This document shows positions 52,176-60,799 of a stretch of DNA of 64,000 bases, in pieces. This DNA is from a virus. Location: IMG/VR virus record IMGVR_UViG_3300042302_000394, positions 1-64,000 of that record; one strand, given 5' to 3'. A program made the position numbers and the translations under genes. The notes beneath the pieces are model-generated. The model saw only the letters and a list, made by a program, of their open reading frames with translations, had not been told where the DNA came from and searched no databases. Every line of letters begins with the position of its first letter. Position 1 is the stretch's first letter.

Positions 52176-52927
52176 TGATAATCTCTGCCGTCTCTAGAGT
52201 GGTACTTTTTATCGGGATCATAGTGGGCAAATTGATCATAATTTGGTTCGTTTGGTAACACTCTTTTACCTACGAACCACTCGCCTATGTGATTAATTAG
52301 TTTTCTTCCATAATAATTTCTAATATTCGCAGACACCATGCCGTACTGTTCGTGTAGTACTTTACCTACAAGCCCTTCATTTAAATTAAAATCGTAGAAT
52401 TTTCTATAGTCCACCTTAACCCTATCTAATGAATATAAACTTGCCATGGGACTAAAAATCAAGCTATTTTTTGTATAACGAAAATTCTTATAGATATGAT
52501 CTGATCTGTCAGCAATCGGATCCGTTTCGTGACCGTACCATGCTTGTCTTGCTAACTGAACCTGTCCCAATTCTTGATCTTTTTGCAATAGCTCTATAAG
52601 GTCGGTGACTAGTACAGGTTCTAGTATTTCTACGTCATCTTCTTGGTGCCATATGTAGTCATAATCTCTTTCTTTCATTAGGTCCCAGAATTGACTCCAT
52701 GTTACACTCAACCCTAGATTTTCTGGATGCAAAATAATTTCATTATAGCCGTACAACTTAACCAGCTCTGTGATCATCAAATCGTTTCGAGTTTTAGGAT
52801 AATCATCGATGAAAATTTTATGTACTTCGCATCCGTAATAATTTATATTACGCTGTGCTCTTAGTGTACGAGTCAAGTACTCTAGTCTGTTAGTTGAAAA
52901 TATTACCTGACAAATTTTATAGGTCAT
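52172..52927 (-). CDS. Glycosyltransferase family 2-like, 251 aa
   Basis: ICQVIFSTNRLEYLTRTL at the N-terminus and FIDDYPKTRND; the metal site WHQEDDVEIL (~93-102) is the DxD-like motif. ENLGLSVTWSQF is an active-site loop. Shares an operon with a DUF6445-like oxygenase and two more transferases, pointing to a surface-glycan or hypermodified-base pathway. Confidence 0.82.
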   Translation of the reverse strand: MTYKICQVIFSTNRLEYLTRTLRAQRNINYYGCEVHKIFIDDYPKTRNDLMITELVKLYGYNEIILHPENLGLSVTWSQFWDLMKERDYDYIWHQEDDVEILEPVLVTDLIELLQKDQELGQVQLARQAWYGHETDPIADRSDHIYKNFRYTKNSLIFSPMASLYSLDRVKVDYRKFYDFNLNEGLVGKVLHEQYGMVSANIRNYYGRKLINHIGEWFVGKRVLPNEPNYDQFAHYDPDKKYHSRDGRDYQ

Positions 52928-53475
52928 TAGATTCTCTCAGTATTAAAGAAGAAAGTTTGGAAAAGTCTGCCAGTTTCGTTGCTGTTACCAAAATAATCTA
53001 AACTTGCGTGATATAGATCACCTCGATAAATTATTAGCCTGTTGTATTTGTTTCCTACTCTATCAAATTGATCCCATTTAGTATAATCATAACCTTCGTG
53101 GTCTTTGTTAGATCTTCTAAATTCTCCAGTTTCTTTGTGACGATAAAATGCAGTTCCACCTGTATGTGGAGCATCTGGAGTTAGGTAACAAACACCTGCC
53201 CACATATTATGATGGTCGGCATGTATCCATGTTCTGTCTTGAGCTGTGGCTAATTGAAAGGCTCCGGTGTAACCTTGATCTTCAAACCAGTGAGTAACCG
53301 GCCCTGCAAATGCCATCCAGTATTCGATACAGGATTTAACATCGTCCGGTAGATAAGGTTTAGTTCTTGATCCGGGATAATTTCCTTTTACCGAGAAGTC
53401 TTGAGACAATGCATAATTTCTAACAATGTCTGGGTTCTCATAAAAGTTATCGATAACTAATAATTCTAAATTCAT
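52927..53475 (-). CDS. DUF6445-type 2OG-Fe(II) oxygenase-like, 182 aa
   Basis: Order of motifs: WIHADHHNMWAGVCYLTPD (~84-102) with H-x-D; PHTGGTAFYRH; LIIYRGDLYHASLDY (~146-160) distal His; GRLFQTFFFN with Arg. This is the double-stranded beta-helix set that binds iron and 2-oxoglutarate. Likely a hydroxylase associated with glycan assembly in this operon. TAATG-type overlap with the glycosyltransferase at 52172. Confidence 0.8.
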   Translation of the reverse strand: MNLELLVIDNFYENPDIVRNYALSQDFSVKGNYPGSRTKPYLPDDVKSCIEYWMAFAGPVTHWFEDQGYTGAFQLATAQDRTWIHADHHNMWAGVCYLTPDAPHTGGTAFYRHKETGEFRRSNKDHEGYDYTKWDQFDRVGNKYNRLIIYRGDLYHASLDYFGNSNETGRLFQTFFFNTERI

Positions 53476-54237
53476 TTAATACCTCATGTATGTTCCACTA
53501 ACTCCTTCCCAGCCATATATTTTCCAGTCAGTTTCTACTATGTCTTTTTCGTAAGGTCTAGTAAAGAAATATAACAAGGTTTCAAGATCATATGCTATAC
53601 CATTGGGGTTATTCGTAAATTCTGCAATCACTCTATAGATGTCTAGCATTTTTTCATGATACTCAGAAGTCCATCCATAAAGCACTGAGCAATATTGTCT
53701 AAGCGTGTTATCTTGCTGGGTACTTCGTCTATCTACCATTTCATAGGGCCAAGTATCCTGCCACTCAAATTTTAACGGATGTTTAAAAAACAATTTCCCT
53801 GTATTTTCATTTGTACAATGAGTTAGGTTAAACGACCGATCAAAGAAATATCTTCCACTTAATTTAAAAAAGAAGTCATATTCTTTGAGCAAATCTTTAT
53901 ATCTATTAAAGAATGCAAGTTGTAATATTGTTTCACAGTGACTCTTGTGAGAGTGTGTTCTAATAATATCAAATAAGTCGGGAAATTCTTCTGCTACATT
54001 AATAAAAACAAGATTTGGTTGGTAGGCAAGTACTGCTTTGTAGTGTGCAGAATTTTTAGATGAGTCAACTAAAAATATAGTTGTTTCGTCGTCTATTATT
54101 CTATCTAAAGATGATAGAGTAAAAATAGTTTGTCTTAATCGTTCTTCATTACTGAAGATAGATCTTACATTACTGTAGGTAAGTGGATAGGTATTATCAA
54201 CATCAATGACGCTAGTAACCAGTATTGCTTTCTTCAT
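53476..54237 (-). CDS. Probable glycosyltransferase, 253 aa
   Basis: Starts MKKAILVTSVIDVDNTYPLT, then RLRQTIFTLSSLDRII and TTIFLVDSS, FFFKLSGRYFF (substrate loop), DLETLLYFF. Looks like a sugar transferase of the GT-A class with DSS as a metal site, though no textbook family match. Same operon as the 54234 GT4 enzyme (ATGA overlap). Confidence 0.65.
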   Translation of the reverse strand: MKKAILVTSVIDVDNTYPLTYSNVRSIFSNEERLRQTIFTLSSLDRIIDDETTIFLVDSSKNSAHYKAVLAYQPNLVFINVAEEFPDLFDIIRTHSHKSHCETILQLAFFNRYKDLLKEYDFFFKLSGRYFFDRSFNLTHCTNENTGKLFFKHPLKFEWQDTWPYEMVDRRSTQQDNTLRQYCSVLYGWTSEYHEKMLDIYRVIAEFTNNPNGIAYDLETLLYFFTRPYEKDIVETDWKIYGWEGVSGTYMRY

Positions 54238-55256
54238 GATCTATAAAAGTTGCCTGTTAATAATTTTTTAAAATATTCATCGAGTTGTTTATGTACAACT
54301 TCTTCAGAGTAGTGTTTCATTGCCCAGTCTCGGCAAACTTTGGGGTCTATCTTGTCAATGTTATTCAATGCGTCGACAAATTCTTTAAACTCTCTACAAC
54401 GGAATCCAGTTACACCTTGTACAACTGTTTCTGTAAAGCCCCCCCAGTCTGTGGTAATAGCTGGGGTGCCGGAGAAGTAGCCTTCAGCAACCATATTGCC
54501 AAAAGGTTCAACGTAGTAAGTCGGTCCTATGATCGCCTTTGCATCTCGCATTAATACTTTACGCTGTTCTGCATTTGCCACACCAAACACTTCTACATGA
54601 CTAGGAATTTCAGAATAACCCATGTCTGCTAGATCTCCGGGACCTGCTACAATCAATTTATGTCCTGTTTCTTTTGTAGCTTGTATAGCAATATTAAGAC
54701 CTTTGTTTTCAATAACTCTACCAAAGTAAAGAATATAATCTTTCTTTGCCTTAGAGAATTCAAACTCGTCTGGTGAAAATGCATTTGGTATAACAGCGTC
54801 ATACCAGCTAGGAGCCATTAACATCTTTCTCTCACCGTAGAACATGTGCATTTGGGCATAGCTGACAAATACTCTATAAGGTGCGAACACTGCCTTAGTG
54901 TCGTAGCCTATGCTAGGTTCGATGATAATAAGATCGTTATTGGCTTCGGCGGCAACTTGATTTTCCCAACCATGAAAGCAAACTATAATATCTCCGGGAG
55001 ATTTTCGGGATTTAATTTCACCGGCTGCTCTTATATTGTATTTGTCTATACAAGAATTTCTGTGTGGGTATATCTCATCTAAACAAATTACAGTTTCACA
55101 ATCTACTTTACAGCCCACTATACCGTAATGGATACAGTCCCATCCTAGAGGCATCATGTTGTTGATAAATTTTATTACCGCTATAGAAAAGGGATCGGTC
55201 CTGTTATTAATATGAACAGGACCGGTTGGATTGCTTAATATATGAATTGTAGGCAT
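54234..55256 (-). CDS. Glycosyltransferase family 4 (GT-B), 340 aa
   Basis: ILYFGRVIENKGLNIAIQA (~181-199) and LIVAGPGD (~206-213) are the typical C-terminal domain; YVEPFGNMVAEGYFSG (~247-262) shows the E-x7-E retaining signature, then GGFTETVV. N-terminal domain has CFHGWENQ. A retaining glycosyltransferase acting on NDP-sugar. The operon probably builds a glycan on a phage or host surface component, using UDP-sugars from UGD and UXS. Confidence 0.9.
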   Translation of the reverse strand: MPTIHILSNPTGPVHINNRTDPFSIAVIKFINNMMPLGWDCIHYGIVGCKVDCETVICLDEIYPHRNSCIDKYNIRAAGEIKSRKSPGDIIVCFHGWENQVAAEANNDLIIIEPSIGYDTKAVFAPYRVFVSYAQMHMFYGERKMLMAPSWYDAVIPNAFSPDEFEFSKAKKDYILYFGRVIENKGLNIAIQATKETGHKLIVAGPGDLADMGYSEIPSHVEVFGVANAEQRKVLMRDAKAIIGPTYYVEPFGNMVAEGYFSGTPAITTDWGGFTETVVQGVTGFRCREFKEFVDALNNIDKIDPKVCRDWAMKHYSEEVVHKQLDEYFKKLLTGNFYRS

Positions 55257-55260
55257 AGAG

Positions 55261-55434
55261 TTAATTAGATGCTTTTGATTTTTGTAGCCGCAATTTATTA
55301 AGTTGATCTTCTAACATTTTAATATAATGTACAGAAAATCTTCTTCTTAGTTCTACGGGAAAATCTTTTGATGCAAGTCTGTACTTTTGAATCTCTTCTT
55401 CTTTGAGAAAAATAAGTTTATCGATATCATTCAT
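55261..55434 (-). CDS. Small hypothetical, 57 aa
   Basis: ATG at 55434 (MNDIDKLIFLKEEEIQKYR), ATGA with the upstream stop. Charged, coiled-coil-like. No motif. Directly precedes the glycan operon. Confidence 0.68.
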   Translation of the reverse strand: MNDIDKLIFLKEEEIQKYRLASKDFPVELRRRFSVHYIKMLEDQLNKLRLQKSKASN

Positions 55435-55613
55435 TGTGTACTATTTAATCGATCAATCTCATCGGCTGCTTCTTCTAACAAATCTGCAATACGGTCTGGC
55501 GTGCCTTCCTGTACTGATTTACGGTCTTTGATCTGTCTGCGAATCTCTGCTCGCTTGCGTAGGCGGAATATAAGACTCTGTTCACTTACTGGTAAATGAC
55601 TTTCGTCTTTCAT
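55431..55613 (-). CDS. Small hypothetical, 60 aa
   Basis: Basic, coiled coil with RLRKRAEIRRQIKDRK and an acidic end DLLEEAADEID. Conserved-type small phage protein. ATGA overlaps on both sides. Confidence 0.68.
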   Translation of the reverse strand: MKDESHLPVSEQSLIFRLRKRAEIRRQIKDRKSVQEGTPDRIADLLEEAADEIDRLNSTQ

Positions 55614-55834
55614 TTTATATCAAGCCCCTGTGTTTCTGGACTATAGTCCAATGTGCCGCCGTCTTTGTCATTAGGGTAGAAGTAAGCATCCTCATCTACT
55701 ATTGTAACTTCTAAATCACCATGACGCAGGTCATAGTCCGTGAATCCACCTTTGTCGTGATATACACGGAATACATATCCGTTCAGTGTGTCCAGAATAA
55801 ATCCTCGTGTGCCCACAGCGTTTTTGATTTTCAT
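55610..55834 (-). CDS. Small hypothetical, 74 aa
   Basis: Beta-rich acidic protein: GFILDTLNGYVFRVYHDKGG, then DAYFYPNDKDGG. Type seen in T4-like phages. ATGA with the 36-residue gene upstream. Confidence 0.68.
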   Translation of the reverse strand: MKIKNAVGTRGFILDTLNGYVFRVYHDKGGFTDYDLRHGDLEVTIVDEDAYFYPNDKDGGTLDYSPETQGLDIK

Positions 55835-55941
55835 TTTTCTACCACCTTATATCCTGAGTAGGGATAGTGTTCTTGCAACCATTCCAACATGCCTGGTTCA
55901 TTGGGCAGTCGGATTGAATCGTATTTGTTTGTGATATACAT
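55831..55941 (-). CDS. Small hypothetical, 36 aa
   Basis: ATG at 55941, 36 codons (MYITNKYDSIRLPNEPGMLE). No recognised motif; ATGA overlap into the 74-residue gene supports translation. Confidence 0.6.
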   Translation of the reverse strand: MYITNKYDSIRLPNEPGMLEWLQEHYPYSGYKVVEK

Positions 55942-55954
55942 TATGCTTTCTCTG

Positions 55955-55976
55955 AAAAAGGGCCGTGACAGCCCTT
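55955..55976 (-). terminator. Terminator after SPFH gene
   Basis: Minus strand: AAGGGC TGTCACG GCCCTT followed by TTT: a 6-bp GC-rich stem with U-run, resembling the 25236 terminator. The loop TGTCACG is a degenerate version of the embedded -35 box. Confidence 0.7.
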
Positions 55977-55994
55977 GTTCTTCTTTTTGTCTAA

Positions 55995-56792
55995 TTACTT
56001 AGGCATCATCAATGCATTGAAGTTGCTTGGAACAACAATGGTCTGTACTTGTCCATTCTTGATACCTTCTGAGATATTCAACATGGCTTGTGCCTGCATG
56101 AATGCAATACTAGCACCTGAGTTATTTGCAAGTGCTGCCATACGACGGCTTTCAGCTTCGGCAGTCTTAACTTCAACTTCCTTCTGCTTGAGTTCGTTCT
56201 TACTACGAACCAATGCGTTAGCCGACTCAACAACAGTATCACTTGGCAGTACATTACGAATCATAACCTGACTGATCATAATGGAACCGTCCAACTTTTC
56301 TTCAGAAAGGTTGCGAACAATTTCTTCCTTAATGTAGTTTTCCATGTCAGTGCGGTTGTCTGCCATATCCAATGCTTCGTACTTTCGTGCGGCTTTGTAG
56401 ATAGCATTACGAGCATTCTGAACCACATAGTTGTACATCACATAAGTGTCACCTTTGAATTCAGCGTGGAACGATTTGTTCTTGGTTGAATAAAGTTCGG
56501 CAACATTCTGTGAATTGATGTTGTAAACAACTACAGCATCGAAGTCTTTCATGGTTGAGTTGTCCTTGGCCACCGGAGTCATATTCTCCAAGACCACGTT
56601 AACATCCTTGACCGGGAATGTAAGCACATCACCGATGAATGTCTGATTGAACGAACCAGGCAACAACTCACCTGGTTGTACCTGTTTATCAAAACCAACT
56701 CGCACACCGACCTCACCAGTCTCAATACGAGTACAAGCACTAGTTAGAGCAACTGCGGTCAAAACCAAACCAACTTTAATAAAACGCATCAT
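55995..56792 (-). CDS. SPFH/prohibitin (Band 7) lipoprotein-like protein
   Basis: 265 residues. N-terminal signal with lipobox-like LTSAC (Cys residue 20), then an SPFH core GEVGVRVGFDKQV (~25-37), VKDVNVVLEN (~62-71), and the long C-terminal coiled coil (NELKQKEVEVKTAEAESRRMA) ending in INISEGIKNG. SPFH proteins form membrane microdomains; phage copies (prohibitins) are reported to bind and regulate host FtsH/HflKC. Strong promoter 56940. BI-1 here is another FtsH-linked protein. Confidence 0.9.
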   Translation of the reverse strand: MMRFIKVGLVLTAVALTSACTRIETGEVGVRVGFDKQVQPGELLPGSFNQTFIGDVLTFPVKDVNVVLENMTPVAKDNSTMKDFDAVVVYNINSQNVAELYSTKNKSFHAEFKGDTYVMYNYVVQNARNAIYKAARKYEALDMADNRTDMENYIKEEIVRNLSEEKLDGSIMISQVMIRNVLPSDTVVESANALVRSKNELKQKEVEVKTAEAESRRMAALANNSGASIAFMQAQAMLNISEGIKNGQVQTIVVPSNFNALMMPK

Positions 56793-56887
56793 TTAGATAA
56801 CTCCAGTGGAAAAAAGATAAAAACAAACAACAAAACCCAAAGCAAAATACAAGGGCCTTAGCCAACGATCATTGATCATACAATACC

Positions 56888-57064
56888 TTAAAAAAGAATT
56901 ACAAGCACTGTCATCAACATTACTGCTGCCAGTGATACAAGTATACTATAGCCTATGCTTTTTGTCAAGGCCAATTGTTCCTTGCCTTCCATATTTCTCA
57001 TAGCACGAATGCCAAAATGTATCAGAACAGCAAGGATAGCAAATGCAAACCAAAGTTTAATCAT
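56888..57064 (-). CDS. Small two-helix membrane protein, 58 aa
   Basis: ATG at 57064: MIKLWFAFAILAVLIHFGI (first helix) and SILVSLAAVMLMTVLVILF (second helix). The coding sequence itself carries the promoter of the SPFH gene. A gap of about 90 nt to the SPFH start holds no gene. Function unknown; positions beside rIIB and SPFH suggest a membrane role. Confidence 0.72.
   Translation of the reverse strand: MIKLWFAFAILAVLIHFGIRAMRNMEGKEQLALTKSIGYSILVSLAAVMLMTVLVILF
56940..56968 (-). promoter_or_regulatory. Sigma70 promoter inside the 58-aa gene
   Basis: TTGACA (56968-56963), 17-bp spacer, TATACT (56945-56940) on the minus strand, driving the SPFH gene from within the coding region of the small membrane protein. 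Confidence 0.75.
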
Positions 57065-57069
57065 TTTGA

Positions 57070-58125
57070 TTATCCTTTAGTTGGGAAAGGCCAATCACTG
57101 CCTTGTGCCCTAAACACAGTTCCAGGAGGTGGTGTCACCTTACCATCAGTATTGCGAGTCCAACCAGTTGGTTGCACATAACGATACCGTGCTGGATCAC
57201 CGTTTTCGCGATCTTCCACACCGGCCTCGTATCCAACGTCATATGCATTGTGTTCTCTGGAACCATAGTTGTATGAATTGCTATAGTCTGCACCAGAGAA
57301 GCCGTCACTATAACCACGCTTATGGATACTTGAACCGACTCGGACTTCTGGCGCAGGCTTAGCCGCACGTACAGTTTCAGTACTGTTGGCATTGCTCTGT
57401 ACAGGCTTGTCAAAAGCATCCCTTGCTTCACCGCCCATTTCACCAATAACTTCATATCGGCAAGCACGACCCTTGGCACCATTGTAGTCACTTGGGATTG
57501 AAACAACATCAGCTGGATCAATCTTAACAATTACCACACGGCTGTCATTACCACCAAAGTGGTCCAAGTAACTCAAACCGCAGAAGTGGAGACCAGTACT
57601 GCAAGTTTGATCCTTGTTGTCGTCAACAGCGTTGCGTTCCATTTCGACAACAGTACCCGGGCTATTGTCCATAGTACCACTGTGAATGTCTTTGAAGTCT
57701 CGGCGTACTTTCTTGTAGGCAAGGAAGTAACCATCGGGAGTGATGGGCAAACTGTTCTTTTCCAAGAAGCCATAGAGTTCATCTACTGAACGCTTTGAAG
57801 GGTTCTTCATCAAGTTGTGCATGAACAGAACCATTGGCTCAATAGTAAAGCCATCCTGCAACATGGTAATCATACGGCTTGCCAATACACCTGCAAAAGG
57901 TTGTCCTTTCCAGAACAGTTGTTCGCCTTTGACAGAGATGTTGCCAGCACCGTAGTTCAGCACAACCTTGACTGGGTCAATAATGTTTTTAACAGTGTCC
58001 CAGTCTTGTGCTTTAATAGCATCAACTACCTTTTGGTAAGTGACGTGGGTCTTAGAAATCGTATGTGGTTTGCCGTCAATAACGACAGTAACATTCGAAC
58101 CTTGAAGAATAAACGGATAACTCAT
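57070..58125 (-). CDS. rIIB: rIIB-like protein
   Basis: Start at 58125 (MSYPFILQGSNVTVV) has an AAAGG ribosome-binding site 9 nt upstream. Features: AQDWDTVKNIIDPVK, VLFMHNLMKNPSKRSVDELY, SLPITPDGYFLAYKKVRRD, and STGLHFCGLSYL: the rIIB pattern of T4. The C-terminal third is Asn/Ser/Tyr-rich. rIIA/rIIB act at the membrane in lysis timing and exclusion avoidance. Starts 2 nt from the rIIA stop. Confidence 0.9.
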   Translation of the reverse strand: MSYPFILQGSNVTVVIDGKPHTISKTHVTYQKVVDAIKAQDWDTVKNIIDPVKVVLNYGAGNISVKGEQLFWKGQPFAGVLASRMITMLQDGFTIEPMVLFMHNLMKNPSKRSVDELYGFLEKNSLPITPDGYFLAYKKVRRDFKDIHSGTMDNSPGTVVEMERNAVDDNKDQTCSTGLHFCGLSYLDHFGGNDSRVVIVKIDPADVVSIPSDYNGAKGRACRYEVIGEMGGEARDAFDKPVQSNANSTETVRAAKPAPEVRVGSSIHKRGYSDGFSGADYSNSYNYGSREHNAYDVGYEAGVEDRENGDPARYRYVQPTGWTRNTDGKVTPPPGTVFRAQGSDWPFPTKG

Positions 58126-58126
58126 T

Positions 58127-60304
58127 TTAAATACCTTTCTTTGCATCAATTAAATTTACATACTCGGCAATATCGCTTGCCTCTACGCGGTAAGTACTCA
58201 AACTAGTCAACAACGGATAACGGCTGTTAACTGTGTTGAGTTCTGTTTGATACTTGGTCACAAGTGCTTCTGGGCTAAGGTTAGCTGTAGGAGCAAACTT
58301 GCGGAACAGTCTATCAATATTGTAGCGGTTTCCTGTGAACTTGTCAACCTTTACAAACACTGAAACCAGTTTAGCGTAAGGACTGTTGGCATCAATTTCA
58401 GCCAAAATATCTTTATTGTGGATGCCGTTGATAACATCGGCCCCCTCTAATGCACTCTTAACCAAACTCATCAACAGTTTGGAATTGTCCTTAGCAGCCA
58501 ACTGATCAACAATGTGTTCTTCAAAGTTCTTCCAGTTTGGCTTCTTCTTGATATCTTCAATGTCGCTCTTACGTACACCGTAGATCTCACCGTTGAACAA
58601 ATTGTGCAAGCTCTTGACATCTTCATGCATGTCCTTACCGCTAGTATAGCCTTTGGCACTTAGCATTGTGAAGCCGCTCAATGGTACATAGTAGTAGGTT
58701 TCTGTAGTGACAAACTTGCTAGTATCGCCTGCGGCACGCCAGACCATATCTTGCTCATCACGACGATAGCCACCGCCACCACGACGTTCCAACTTGAGAA
58801 TTGAAACGTTCTTACCCATGTTCTCACGTTCACGTTGCTTCAAGGTACTTGCGACAAAGCGACGAGCAAGCGGAGGTTCTTGGATAGCGGCAAAGAAAGA
58901 CTTGGTATCCATGTCCTTAGTCTTGTCTGCCTTTTCCAAAATCCAGATAGCACGGCTGTAAACATCGCAACCAGTTTCACGATAGTGATAACGAGCACGT
59001 TCGCCGGCACCGGTCTTTAAATCATTGATGATGAAGTGACTGGCGTCATCAACCTGCACATGCCATTCTTGCCAAGTGATGTAATGTCCGGCAGCATTTT
59101 TTGCATGTCCGGGAGCGTACTCTGTAGTGCTCTTACCAGTGGTCACAGCCTTGTTATGACGAGTCTGATGCAACTGTCGAATCTGGATGTTATAGTTAGC
59201 AGCCAGGTCCTCTACTTTAAACTCAAACCGCTTCAAACGGTTGTACTGTTTGTCGTCATAAGTAGGCAAAGCAGTGTCTTGAGCATACTTGCTCACAGCC
59301 GCGGTCCACAGTCGATGCTCTTTCTTCTTGAACAAGAACACAGCACGATCCCACAGGTTCTCAATAGCATCTGCTTCCTTGGCAATGACCACAGTCAACG
59401 CCGCATTGACTGCTTCCAATTTACGTTTGATAGCCGCAACAGTTGATGGGATGTAACTGAGGCCTTCGCGGCTGGCTTGGAAGTCCAGTTCGCCAATACC
59501 AAAGTGCATTTCCAAACCGCAGATCAACAACTGCTTCAACTCAGGCGGAATAGATCCGTCAGCGTTAGGCACCTCGATAGGATAAGCAATATTGCCCATA
59601 ATGGCTGCACTGTTACTGCGATCCTTGAAACTATGCACACCGGGAACAATGTCGCGGCTTTCGTACTCAGCATCAACAAACTGGAAATCGGAACTGCCAG
59701 AAACAACCGGACGGAGAGCAAAGTGTTTGTAGACAACTCGAGCTTCTTGTCGGAACTTGTCAAAGTCGTAACGATCGTTGACGGAAAACTTAACTTCAAC
59801 ACCAGCAGGCTCGTCTGTAGCTTCCTGCATCATCAAGGCAATGCTGGGCACGCCTTCCCCGTTGATAAAAGCTGAGTAGATACCCTTAACGCCGTTTTGG
59901 ATAGCAGTCACAGTGAAGTTGTCAGTGTAGCTGAACGGACTCTTTGAACCCAACCCCAGCGCACCAATAAACTCGTTGGAGTTTGTTTTAGTACTTTCAA
60001 AGTAAGTGGTGTAGATTTGGGTAACTTGCTGATGACTCAAGCCAGTGCCGTAGTCACGGATGGCAAAGTGCGGCTCCAATGTGTTGGGCAAATGCACATC
60101 AAACGGAGTGTCTTTCTTACCTGCGGCTGCATGGCTGTCCACAGCATTGCAACTCAATTCGCGGATGATAGCACGGATCTTGTTAGCATACAAGCCCGAA
60201 CTCAAAATGCTGAACGCTTTGGCAGAATTGCGAATACGGAACTCGCCAATTTCTGCTACGTTAGAAACAATAGCTTCGTTAACTGGAGCATTGTTGAGAA
60301 TCAT
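58127..60304 (-). CDS. rIIA: rIIA-like protein (GHKL ATPase-like)
   Basis: 725 residues with a GHKL ATP-binding fold: RELSCNAVDSH (~46-56), AIRDYGTGLS (~76-85), and GALGLGSKSPFSY (~105-117). The T4 rIIA protein is similar in size. Together with rIIB it governs rapid lysis and evades RexAB-type exclusion. A consensus promoter, fused to a terminator, lies upstream of the gene. Confidence 0.92.
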   Translation of the reverse strand: MILNNAPVNEAIVSNVAEIGEFRIRNSAKAFSILSSGLYANKIRAIIRELSCNAVDSHAAAGKKDTPFDVHLPNTLEPHFAIRDYGTGLSHQQVTQIYTTYFESTKTNSNEFIGALGLGSKSPFSYTDNFTVTAIQNGVKGIYSAFINGEGVPSIALMMQEATDEPAGVEVKFSVNDRYDFDKFRQEARVVYKHFALRPVVSGSSDFQFVDAEYESRDIVPGVHSFKDRSNSAAIMGNIAYPIEVPNADGSIPPELKQLLICGLEMHFGIGELDFQASREGLSYIPSTVAAIKRKLEAVNAALTVVIAKEADAIENLWDRAVFLFKKKEHRLWTAAVSKYAQDTALPTYDDKQYNRLKRFEFKVEDLAANYNIQIRQLHQTRHNKAVTTGKSTTEYAPGHAKNAAGHYITWQEWHVQVDDASHFIINDLKTGAGERARYHYRETGCDVYSRAIWILEKADKTKDMDTKSFFAAIQEPPLARRFVASTLKQRERENMGKNVSILKLERRGGGGYRRDEQDMVWRAAGDTSKFVTTETYYYVPLSGFTMLSAKGYTSGKDMHEDVKSLHNLFNGEIYGVRKSDIEDIKKKPNWKNFEEHIVDQLAAKDNSKLLMSLVKSALEGADVINGIHNKDILAEIDANSPYAKLVSVFVKVDKFTGNRYNIDRLFRKFAPTANLSPEALVTKYQTELNTVNSRYPLLTSLSTYRVEASDIAEYVNLIDAKKGI

Positions 60305-60342
60305 GTAAAACCTTTCAGTAGTGTGTTTGTCTGTATGTATAT

Positions 60343-60371
60343 ATTATACAAGAAAAAACCAACCCTGTCAA
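60343..60371 (-). promoter_or_regulatory. Consensus sigma70 promoter for rIIA-rIIB
   Basis: TTGACA (60371-60366), 17-bp spacer, TATAAT (60348-60343): perfect hexamers. The -35 box is in the loop of the terminator hairpin 60353-60380. Confidence 0.9.
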
Positions 60372-60380
60372 GAGTTGGTT
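60353..60380 (-). terminator. Terminator hairpin with embedded -35 box
   Basis: Minus strand: stem AACCAAC/GTTGGTT (7 bp) followed by TTTT; loop holds TTGACA. It ends the 60389 operon and starts the next. Confidence 0.8.
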
Positions 60381-60388
60381 TGTCCAAA

Positions 60389-60592
60389 TTATCTACCCAC
60401 TGCAATCAATCGAATTCGTAATGCGTTCAAACTTGACTGGATGGTCATAAGTTCTGCCAACGCCTTAGTGTAGTGACCGTTAGGATGTTTATCATGTCCC
60501 AGTTTACGATCTACGCCTAGAGCCATTTTTACACTGGCAATGGCTGTGTCAACTGCTTCAATTCTTGCTTCGAGTTTTTCTAAATCTGTCAT
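60389..60592 (-). CDS. Small coiled-coil protein, 67 aa
   Basis: MTDLEKLEARIEAVDTAIAS: heptads typical of a coiled coil; then NGHYTKALAEL and a basic end. Conserved small type. Overlaps the 60589 gene by ATGA. Confidence 0.7.
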   Translation of the reverse strand: MTDLEKLEARIEAVDTAIASVKMALGVDRKLGHDKHPNGHYTKALAELMTIQSSLNALRIRLIAVGR

Positions 60593-60798
60593 TTTCTTTT
60601 TCCAATCTTGTCTACAACATCGGCCTTGCTCTGTAGCAGTTGGGCACGGAAGCGACGATAAACTCGCAGTGAAGCGACACTCATAGGATCTTCCTTGCCC
60701 TCCAACTCTGCTATCTTAGCATCCAGTTCGGCTTCGTGGGCACGATGACGTTCGACATCTGCCTTGAGCCCTTTCGCATCACCCCAGAAGAATTTCAT
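60589..60798 (-). CDS. Small coiled-coil protein, 69 aa
   Basis: MKFFWGDAKGLKADVERHRA then AELDAKIAELEGKED and basic QSKADVVDKIGKRK. No domain recognised. Paired with the preceding gene. Confidence 0.68.
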   Translation of the reverse strand: MKFFWGDAKGLKADVERHRAHEAELDAKIAELEGKEDPMSVASLRVYRRFRAQLLQSKADVVDKIGKRK

Positions 60799-60799
60799 A

